A stretch of 64,000 bases of DNA from Streptomyces sp. NBC_00654. GTDB lineage: Bacteria > Actinomycetota > Actinomycetes > Streptomycetales > Streptomycetaceae. The notes under the pieces are model-generated. The model had not been told where the DNA came from and ran no database searches. It worked only from the letters and a program-made list of their open reading frames with translations. Where the stretch lies: contig NZ_JAPEOB010000006.1 of assembly GCF_026341775.1 (NCBI RefSeq), forward strand, positions 1 to 64,000, read 5' to 3'. Below, in pieces: positions 1-7,163 of this stretch. Both the position numbers and the translations under genes were made by a program. Numbering within the stretch: the stretch's first letter is position 1; each line of letters begins with the position of its first letter.

Positions 1-34
1 TCACGCCGGTCAATTCCTAGAAAGGGACCAGGGA

Positions 35-2695
35 ATGTCTGCTATTCAGCTGCGGGAACATCAGGTGGATGCGAATGCGCGTATCCGGAAGTGGGTGGGG
101 TTCCCTGCAAGAACCGCTGTGCCGGAGAGGGGTGCTCGCGCCACCGTTGTGTCGGCGACCGGGTCCGGCAAGACCATCACGGCTGCCTGGGCCGCGCTGG
201 ACAACTTTAGGGACGGGCGGATCCTCGTCATGGTTCCCACGCTGGATCTCCTCGTGCAGACCACTCTGGTGTGGCGCAGGGTCGGCCACAACGAGCCGAT
301 GGTGGCGGTGTGCTCGCTGGAGAAGGACGACGTCCTGGAGGCGCTCGGGGTGAACACGACCACGAACCCGATCCAGTTGGCGTTGTGGGCCGGGCGCGGG
401 CCGGTGGTCGTGTTCGCCACGTACGCCTCCCTCGTGGACCGCGAAGACGTCAACGCCCCCTTGGGCGAGGAGAAGGTACGGGGGCCGCTGGAGGCTGCTC
501 TCGCGGGTGGGGAGCGGCTGTACGGGCAGTCCATGAGCGGCTTCGACCTCGCCATCATTGACGAGGCTCACTCCACAGCCGGTGACCTTGGCCGTCCGTG
601 GGCAGCGATCCACGACAACGCCCGCATCCCGGCTGACTTCCGCCTGTATCTGACTGCCACGCCCCGGATCCTTGCCTCGCCTCGGCCGCAGAAGGGCAAG
701 GACGGCAAGGAGCTGGAGATCGCGAGCATGACCTCCGACCCGGCAGGCCCCTACGGCGAATGGGTCTTCGAGCTGGGGCTCTCCGAGAGCATCGAACGGG
801 GCGTCCTCGCGGGCTTCGAGATCGACGTCATCGAGATCCGCGACCCCGAACCAGTCCCGGGCATGTCCGAGGAAGCGCTGCGCGGCCGGCGCCTCGCCCT
901 CCTCCAGACCGCCCTCCTGGAACACGCGGCCGCCCACAACCTGCGCACCGTCCTCACCTTTCACCAGCGGGTCGAGGAGGCGCGTGCGTTCGCGGAGAAG
1001 CTTCCCGAGACCGCAGCCGAGCTCTACGCCACCGAGGCATCCGACCGGTTCCTCAAAGACGCCGCCAAACTGCCGGCATCCTCAATCAAGGCCAAGCGCT
1101 ACGAGCTGGAGCCCTACCGGCACGTCCCACCGGACCGGGTCTGGGCAGACTGGCTGTGCGGCGACCACCTCGTCAGCGAGCGGCGCGAGGTACTCCGCCA
1201 GTTCGCCAACGGGACTGATCCGGAGGACCGCCGCGTGCACCGGGCATTCCTCGCCTCCGTACGCATCCTCGGCGAAGGCGTCGACATCGTCGGCGAACGC
1301 GGCGTCGAAGCCGTCTGCTTCGCCGACACCCGCGGCTCCCAGGTCGAGATCGTCCAGAACATCGGACGGGCGCTGCGCCCGAACCCGGACGGGACGACGA
1401 AGACCGCCCGCATCATCGTGCCGGTCTTGCTGCACCCCGGCGAGGACCCCACCGACATGATCGCCTCAGCCTCGTATGCACCCCTTGTCGCTCTCCTTCA
1501 GGGGCTCCGCTCTCATGATGAGCGTCTGGTCGAGCAGCTGGCTTCGCGTGCCCTGACACGGAGCAGCCGGGAGCGGCCGGTGCACGTGACACGGGATGAG
1601 GACGGGCGGATCATCCCGGCCGAAGGGGAGGGTGAGGCCGTCGCCCTGGAGGACGGGACGGAGGCCGTGGTGGAGTCCGCGCTGCTGCACTTCTCCACGC
1701 CACGCGATCCCGCGACGATCGCGGCGTTCCTCCGGACCCGGGTATTCCGGCCGGAGTCACTGGTCTGGCTCGACGGCTACCAAGCCCTGCGACGCTGGCG
1801 TGGTGAGCATGAGATCACCGGACTCTACGCCGTGCCGTACGACACCGAGACCGAAGTCGGCGTCACCCGGTTCCCGCTGGGGCGGTGGGTCCACCAGCAA
1901 CGGCGGGCGCAGCGGGCCGGTGAGCTCGATGACCATCGCAAAGAACTCCTCGATGAGGAGGGGATGGTGTGGGAACCAGGGGACGAAGCATGGGAGGCGA
2001 AGCTTGCCGCGCTGCGGTCCTTCCGCCGGGCCCATGGGCATCTGGCGCCGCGGCAGGACGCCGTGTGGGGTGAGGCGGACGACGACCTGGTGGCAATCGG
2101 GCAGCTCATGGCCAACCTGCGCAGGAAGGACGGCCTGAGCAAAGACCCGGAACGGGCCGGGACGCGGGCCGAGCAGCTGGCTACCATTGATGAGGACTGG
2201 AACTGTTCGTGGCCGCTGGACTGGCAACGCCACTACCGGGTCCTCGCGGACCTTGCCGACACCGAGACCGGCGGGCCCCTCCCCGACATCCAGCCCGGTG
2301 TCCTCTTCGAGGGTGACGACCTGGGGAAATGGCTGGCACAGCAGCGGAAGGCACACACCTGGGCACAGCTGAGCGGTGAGCAGCAGGAACGGCTGACCGG
2401 GCTCGGTGTAACACCCGACGAAGCTGCCCCTGCCCCGGTGAAGGCGCACGCGGCGAAAGGGGCGGGCGGGCTGTCCGCACCCTTCCGGCGAGGCGTCACG
2501 GCGCTCGCGCAGTACCTCCAGAGGGAAGGACACGAACGGCCGGTCCCGAGGAAGCACGAAGAACCCGTCGACATCGACGGCCAGAAGCACCTGGTGAAAC
2601 TCGGCGTATTCATCAGCAACACCAAAACCCGACGCCACCGACTCACCCCCGAACAACGCCAAGCCCTCGCGGAGCTCGGGGTGCAATGGACGTGA
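35..2695 (+). CDS. DEAD/DEAH-box helicase with C-terminal helicase-associated repeats
   Basis: Superfamily 2 helicase of 886 aa. The Walker A motif ATGSGKT lies near residue 48, the DEAH box IIDEAHS near 180, and motif VI QNIGRALRPN near 445. The C-terminal half holds repeated tryptophan-rich helicase-associated modules, such as DEDWNCSWPLDWQRHYRVL and QRKAHTWAQLSGEQQERL. The likely role is ATP-driven DNA or RNA remodelling; the substrate is unknown. The ATG at 35 follows a purine-rich GGGACCAGGGA. A strong hairpin terminator lies 48 bp after the stop. This is the only complete copy here: six partial copies of its 3' end occur at 6.5, 10.4, 15.4, 52.6, 55.2 and 60.7 kb. Confidence 0.93.
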   Translation: MSAIQLREHQVDANARIRKWVGFPARTAVPERGARATVVSATGSGKTITAAWAALDNFRDGRILVMVPTLDLLVQTTLVWRRVGHNEPMVAVCSLEKDDVLEALGVNTTTNPIQLALWAGRGPVVVFATYASLVDREDVNAPLGEEKVRGPLEAALAGGERLYGQSMSGFDLAIIDEAHSTAGDLGRPWAAIHDNARIPADFRLYLTATPRILASPRPQKGKDGKELEIASMTSDPAGPYGEWVFELGLSESIERGVLAGFEIDVIEIRDPEPVPGMSEEALRGRRLALLQTALLEHAAAHNLRTVLTFHQRVEEARAFAEKLPETAAELYATEASDRFLKDAAKLPASSIKAKRYELEPYRHVPPDRVWADWLCGDHLVSERREVLRQFANGTDPEDRRVHRAFLASVRILGEGVDIVGERGVEAVCFADTRGSQVEIVQNIGRALRPNPDGTTKTARIIVPVLLHPGEDPTDMIASASYAPLVALLQGLRSHDERLVEQLASRALTRSSRERPVHVTRDEDGRIIPAEGEGEAVALEDGTEAVVESALLHFSTPRDPATIAAFLRTRVFRPESLVWLDGYQALRRWRGEHEITGLYAVPYDTETEVGVTRFPLGRWVHQQRRAQRAGELDDHRKELLDEEGMVWEPGDEAWEAKLAALRSFRRAHGHLAPRQDAVWGEADDDLVAIGQLMANLRRKDGLSKDPERAGTRAEQLATIDEDWNCSWPLDWQRHYRVLADLADTETGGPLPDIQPGVLFEGDDLGKWLAQQRKAHTWAQLSGEQQERLTGLGVTPDEAAPAPVKAHAAKGAGGLSAPFRRGVTALAQYLQREGHERPVPRKHEEPVDIDGQKHLVKLGVFISNTKTRRHRLTPEQRQALAELGVQWT

Positions 2696-2742
2696 CACCA
2701 GCCGCAGCCCGCCGCTGAACCGGACGAACGGCACTGCACAGA

Positions 2743-2772
2743 GAGACCCCGGGCATCATCGCCCGGGGTCTC
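2743..2772. terminator. GC-rich hairpin after the helicase
   Basis: Perfect 12-bp stem (GAGACCCCGGGC and its complement) with loop ATCATC. It lies between the helicase stop and the convergent hydrolase gene and could end transcripts from either side. The same hairpin follows helicase tails near 10.73, 15.99, 55.30 and 61.26 kb. Confidence 0.8.
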
Positions 2773-3050
2773 GTGCTGTCGGCACCGTGTCCGGCAGAGG
2801 GCATGACGCATGGTCATAAGCGGTCGGGAAAAGACGTAACCCGGCATTCCTGATCATGGGCAATGGCAGGTCGAAGTCCGTGGTTACAGTCAGACCAACG
2901 CGATCGCCCGTGTCTCCTCCGGTCCAGCTGGCCGGAGGGGAAATCCTCCCCGGCTGAACGGGAGAGGACGCGTTCTTCGCGTCCGGCTGGCTCTCGTCAC
3001 GGCTGCGGGGTGCGTGCCGGGACTGGTGACACGAACCGGATCACGAGACA

Positions 3051-3992
3051 CTAGCCCTGCCGGTCCAGCCATTCTGAAATCACGCGGTTGGTTTCTTCGG
3101 GCATTTCCCCCTGGATCCAGTGACCGCAGTCCAGGCCGACCACTTCCACGTTGGGCACGAACTCTGCCAGTCTTTCGAACCTCGGGACCGCGAAGTCCCG
3201 GTCGCCGTAGATCATGAGGGTGGGCTGCTTGATGATCGGGTCCGCGTCCGCCAGCTGGTGCCAGTTGCGGTCGAGGTTCCTGTACCAGTTGATGCCGCCG
3301 GTGAATCCCGACGTCTCGAACGCGGAGACGATGACGGCCAGGTCACTCTCGGTCATAGCGGGTTCACCGAGTGGTGTTTCCGCCTTGGCGAGATTGATGA
3401 ATGCCATGCCCGGCTCAGGGGGCGCGGGGGGCACGTTCTTCCGGTAGAGGTTGCGGATGAACTGGGAGGGGTTGGCATCGAACACGGCGTCCGCGACGCC
3501 CGGCTGCCGGTTGAAGTGGACGAAGTAGAAGTCACCGCCGAGGAAGGTTTCCATGACCTCGATCCACGGCGTTTCTCCGCGTTCCATGTACGGCAGGCTC
3601 AGGTTGATCAGCTTGTTCACCCGGTCGGGGTGCAACTGGGCCAGGCTCCAGACGACGAACGCACCCCAGTCGTGGCCGACGAAGGTGGCGTCCTCGTAGC
3701 CATAGTGGTCCAGGAGCGCGACGAGGTCGCCCGTCAGGTGTTCGATGTCGTAGTCCGTCACCTCGGCCGGGCGGGATGAGTTGCCATATCCCCGCTGGTT
3801 CGGAGCGATGACGTGGTAGCCGGCTGCGGCGAGGACGGGCATCTGGCGACGCCAGGTGATGGCGTGCTCCGGCCAGCCGTGGCAGAGCACGATGGGCTTT
3901 CCCTTGTTTTCCCGGCCTGCTTCGAAGACTTCCAGCTCCACACCGTTGACCTGGATGAGGGTGGGCTCGGGAAATTCTGCTTGATCGATCAC
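3051..3992 (-). CDS. Alpha/beta-hydrolase, epoxide hydrolase-like
   Basis: A 313-aa alpha/beta-hydrolase with epoxide-hydrolase hallmarks: oxyanion motif HGWPEH, nucleophile motif VGHDWGA with an aspartate, lid motif GGINWYRN with the expected tyrosine, acid region GDRDFAVP, and catalytic histidine in DCGHWIQGEMPEE. In this family the enzyme opens epoxides to diols in the cytoplasm. No signal peptide is seen. The GTG start at 3992 was chosen because AGAGGA sits six bases upstream; an in-frame ATG lies 54 bp further out. It is divergent from a WYL-type regulator across a palindrome, so regulator-controlled expression is likely. The substrate is not deducible. Confidence 0.88.
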   Translation of the reverse strand: MIDQAEFPEPTLIQVNGVELEVFEAGRENKGKPIVLCHGWPEHAITWRRQMPVLAAAGYHVIAPNQRGYGNSSRPAEVTDYDIEHLTGDLVALLDHYGYEDATFVGHDWGAFVVWSLAQLHPDRVNKLINLSLPYMERGETPWIEVMETFLGGDFYFVHFNRQPGVADAVFDANPSQFIRNLYRKNVPPAPPEPGMAFINLAKAETPLGEPAMTESDLAVIVSAFETSGFTGGINWYRNLDRNWHQLADADPIIKQPTLMIYGDRDFAVPRFERLAEFVPNVEVVGLDCGHWIQGEMPEETNRVISEWLDRQG

Positions 3993-4064
3993 TGCATTTC
4001 CTCTCTGGGGGCGTTCGCCGGTGGTCGACCTCCTCGATGAGGTCATGTCGCCAGCTTGCTACCC

Positions 4065-4089
4065 AAACCGGTCACCGTGTGACCGGTTT
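4065..4089. promoter_or_regulatory. Perfect palindrome in a divergent promoter region
   Basis: Two 11-bp half-sites, AAACCGGTCAC and its exact complement, separated by CGT. The site sits between the divergent starts at 3992 and 4109, so it is a strong candidate operator for the adjacent regulator and could control both genes. The operator role is inferred from symmetry and position only. Confidence 0.72.
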
Positions 4090-4108
4090 TTATGAGAGTT
4101 TTGTCTGC

Positions 4109-5089
4109 ATGCGATCCGATCGGCTGGTGGCCATACTCCTCTTGCTCCAACGGCGCGAGCAGGTGACAGCCGCGGAGGTCTCCCGAGAGCTGGACGTCTC
4201 CGAGCGCACCGCCCGCCGTGACCTCGACGCCCTGGCCATGGCCGGGGTGCCCGTGTACTCCGTGCAGGGCCGAGGCGGCGGCTGGCGCCTGGTGGGCGGT
4301 GCTCGTACCGACCTGTCCGGGTTGACCGCCAGCGAGGCACGCGCCCTGTTCCTGGCTCTCGGTCCGGCCTCGGATGCAACGCCGGCGATGAAAGCAGCTC
4401 TGCGCAAGCTCGTCCATGCGCTACCGAAGCCCTTCCAGGTGCAGGCCGAGACAGCGGCGGCGTCGCTGGTCGTAGACCCGCAGCGATGGGGGGCGAGCCG
4501 GATCGAGCACCGGCCGCCTCGCTTCCTCGACGAACTCCAGGACGCGGTGATCAGCGGCGTCCAAGTGTCGCTCGGCTACGTCGACAGCAAAGGCGCCGAA
4601 ACCCGGAGAACCGTCCACCCGCTGGGCATCGTCGCCAAAGGTCCTGTGTGGTACCTCGTCTCCAACACCGAGACCGGCCGACGGGTCTTCCGGATCGACC
4701 GCGTGTCGTCCGCCGACCCGACCGGCGACCCTGTGCACCGACCCGGGGACTTCGACCTTGCCGAGAGCTGGAATGAGATCGCCAAAGAGGTCGATCGCAA
4801 ACGAACGCCGCTGGAGGTCCAGGCGGTATGCACACCCGACGGGATAGGCATACTCCGGATGGCGCTCGGCGACCGGCTCGACGTGGGAGGTTCCACGACC
4901 GATGGCCGCATCGAGGTCGTGATCCGCGGCCCCAATGAGTACATGCTCGCCGGCGAGCTCTCCGGGCTGGTCGAATGGGTCGAGGTGACCGGCCCTCCGG
5001 GTGTCCGAGACCACCTGGCCTCGATCGGCAACGCCCTCGTCGAACGATACGGCCGGCCGCGCACCAGCGGAGACCTCCACCCTTCTTGA
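4109..5089 (+). CDS. HTH/WYL-domain transcriptional regulator (YafY/DeoR-like)
   Basis: A 326-aa protein. The N-terminal winged helix-turn-helix covers about residues 1-60 (QVTAAEVSRELDVSERTARRDL). The middle and C-terminal part carries a WYL-type region (VHPLGIVAKGPVWYLVSNT; FRIDRVSSA) and a C-terminal extension typical of this family. WYL regulators bind small or nucleotide ligands and switch neighbouring genes. The ATG at 4109 was chosen because the HTH begins immediately after it; upstream codons would run through the palindrome. No strong ribosome-binding site is visible. The likely target is the divergent epoxide hydrolase and itself. Confidence 0.88.
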   Translation: MRSDRLVAILLLLQRREQVTAAEVSRELDVSERTARRDLDALAMAGVPVYSVQGRGGGWRLVGGARTDLSGLTASEARALFLALGPASDATPAMKAALRKLVHALPKPFQVQAETAAASLVVDPQRWGASRIEHRPPRFLDELQDAVISGVQVSLGYVDSKGAETRRTVHPLGIVAKGPVWYLVSNTETGRRVFRIDRVSSADPTGDPVHRPGDFDLAESWNEIAKEVDRKRTPLEVQAVCTPDGIGILRMALGDRLDVGGSTTDGRIEVVIRGPNEYMLAGELSGLVEWVEVTGPPGVRDHLASIGNALVERYGRPRTSGDLHPS

Positions 5090-5439
5090 AGCGGACGAGG
5101 CAGGGCTTCGAGAACAGTTCCGCCCAATAGCGTGGGTTTGTCCTTTCCCGCAGACGCCCGGTCACGAGTCGGCGGGTCCGCCGGCCTGGCTCGCTGCGGA
5201 TGGACCGTCTCGTGCCGGGCCAGCATCGCCACGCACTCGGCAAGCTTCCGGGTCGAGGTCGCGACGGGCGGTGCAGGCTGTAGTGGCGGCTGGCGCCTCG
5301 TGGGCGGCGGTGTCGATCGTCGGCCGTGGGCTTGGGCACCTAAAGGGCAAGCCCGACGGGTGCCTGGAGCGGCAGGTCCCGCGCTGAACGGCCGAACTGG
5401 AGGGCTACACGATCGCACTCGGCCTGCTCCAGCGGACCC
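5090..5439. other. Intergenic stretch without a recognisable gene
   Basis: About 350 bp between a regulator and a convergent YdeI-like gene. Open frames exist in several phases, as is usual at this GC content, but none has a good start, ribosome-binding site or recognisable domain. No convincing terminator hairpin was found. Confidence 0.5.
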
Positions 5440-6003
5440 TCAGCTTCCAGGCCGCCGGAACGGTTTGAGCCGCACCCCCTCCAGGCTGTCGGCGATCAGC
5501 TGGTCCAACCGCCGCTCGCGAGTCTCGTCCAGCTTGGCACTGGTGACATGGTGGACGGCCTGCTTGCGGTAGGACGGCGCCTGCCCGCTGAACCACTCCC
5601 ACGCCCGCGGTTCCGCCTGGAAGCGAGCCAGCTGCGCCGCCTCGAACTCCAAGACCGGCTTCTCCTCGCGATCCCGGTCACGGGCTTCGAACACCGCGAT
5701 GCCGGCCGGCCGCATGAGCCCCTGCGCGGTCAGCTCCTCGAGCTTACGGAGGTTGACCAGGCTCCAGTTACTGCGCGGCCTGCGCGGAGTGAAACGGATC
5801 GTCCAGGAGAAGTCGTCGATCGGGCTCTGCCGGCCGTCGATCCAGCCGTAGCACAGGGCCTGGTCAACCGCCTCCGACCAGCTCAGCGTGGGCTTGCCCG
5901 TTCCCTTCTTCCACATGCCCACCCGGCATTCGGAGGCAGTCGCGTGGTGCTCCTCCAGCCAGTCCCGGAACTCCTCAGGACTTGAGAAGAAGATTGGCTC
6001 CAT
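5440..6003 (-). CDS. YdeI/OmpD-associated family protein
   Basis: A 187-aa protein of the YdeI family. It has the N-terminal pattern FRDWLEEHHATASE, the core WKKGTGKPTLSWSEAVDQAL and CYGWIDGRQSPIDD, and a basic C-terminus with the family's repeated Arg/Lys-rich helices. Family members are small cytoplasmic proteins, some linked to resistance to bacteriocins or antimicrobial peptides; the molecular activity is unknown. The ATG at 6003 is favoured by GGGAG eight bases upstream; another ATG lies 36 bp further out. It is transcribed alone. Confidence 0.82.
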   Translation of the reverse strand: MEPIFFSSPEEFRDWLEEHHATASECRVGMWKKGTGKPTLSWSEAVDQALCYGWIDGRQSPIDDFSWTIRFTPRRPRSNWSLVNLRKLEELTAQGLMRPAGIAVFEARDRDREEKPVLEFEAAQLARFQAEPRAWEWFSGQAPSYRKQAVHHVTSAKLDETRERRLDQLIADSLEGVRLKPFRRPGS

Positions 6004-6339
6004 GCGCGGTGCTCCCGTCGGTCGTCTCGTCGGTTCCATTGAACCTGTCGGGTACGACAATCCGAGATTCAGCACGCCGCCCGGGATCTGCGCCGGGGTG
6101 TCATCACCATGACGGGCAGGCAACCACACGAGCCGAGCGGGGACGGATCGGCCGCAGGCCCCTCGTCCGAGGGAGCGGAAGAGGCGCGGGCCTCGCCAGC
6201 GCGAGTGGACAGCCCAGCTCAAAGTGCGCTGCCGCTATCTTCCTCGTCCTCCGGGATCGGCGCGTTCGGATCGCGAGACGGGCTGTTGATCAACTCCGCC
6301 GAATTGTTCTTCGCCGCCGCCTCGACACACATCGTCTCC

Positions 6340-6480
6340 TCGGCCAGAGCCCGGGCCGCCGTAGCGGACCTGGTACCGCTCACGCACCCACGACCGGTAC
6401 TGCTCGGCCGTCCGACCCGACACGTACGCCGGCAACGCGCTCCCCGGCAGCTCCACCGCCTGGCGCACGAACTCCACCAC
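6340..6480 (-). pseudogene. Possible transposase N-terminal remnant (DUF4158-like)
   Basis: The translation holds VVEFVRQAVELPGSALPAYV followed by SGRTAEQYRSWVRERYQ. This recalls the N-terminal DUF4158 region of Tn3-family transposases (pattern VxEFVxxQ...SGRTxxxHR). Both ends run into unrelated sequence. It directly abuts a helicase tail remnant. The family call is tentative. Confidence 0.3.
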
Positions 6481-6487
6481 CTGGTCC

Positions 6488-6993
6488 GTCGATCAGGACT
6501 GGAACTGCCCCTGGCCACTCGGCTGGCAACGCCACCACCGGATCCTCGCCGACACCGAAACCGGCGGAACCCTCCCCCACATCCGGCCCGGTGTCCTCTT
6601 CGAAGACGACGACCTCGGGAAATGGCTCGCGCAGCAACGCCGGGCACACACCTGGGCGCAGCTGAACGCCGTACAGCGGGAGCGGCTCGGCGGACTCGGT
6701 GTGACACCCGACGAAGCTGCCCCCGCCCCGGTGACAGCACGCGCGACGAAAGGGGCGGACGGGGGTTGTCGGCGCCGTTCCGACGGGGCGTCGCAGCCCT
6801 TGCGCAGTACCTCCAACGCGAAGGGCACGAACGGCCCGTCCCGAGGAAACACGAAGAACCCGTCGACATCGACGGCCAGGAGCACGTCGTGAAACTCGGC
6901 GTATTCATCAGCAACACCAAGAGCCGACGCAACCGGCTCACCCCCGAACAACGCCAGGCCCTCACCGAGCTCGGGGTGCAATGGGCGGCGTAG
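6488..6993 (+). pseudogene. Helicase 3'-tail remnant, copy 2
   Basis: Matches the last ~170 residues of the 35-2695 helicase. The first part (QDWNCPWPLGWQRHHRIL; PGVLFEDDDLGKWLAQQRRA) and the last part (LSAPFRRGVAALAQYLQREG to GVQWAA) lie in different frames, with a shift near 6765 in a G-rich run. No ATPase core is present. Unlike most other copies it lacks the downstream GAGACCCCGGGC hairpin. It ends about 170 bp before the STAND-TPR gene. Confidence 0.85.
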
Positions 6994-7163
6994 AGCACCG
7001 AGTTCGCTCTGACCGCAAGATTTTTGAATGCTGGCGCTCGTTGCGCTTGGCTGACAGACGGGAGCTCTGGATTGGACACTGATGGTCTGCGTCTGACGCA
7101 GCAAGTGTGGGCGGACGTGATGTGATCCTCCGGGTGAGGTAGGCGAGTGGCGGGGGTGGCGGG

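Noticed and set aside
35..2695. Calling the helicase the telomeric ttrA gene
   Set aside because: No telomeric hairpins or replicon end are seen near position 1, and helicases with these repeats are widespread; the symbol is not supported.
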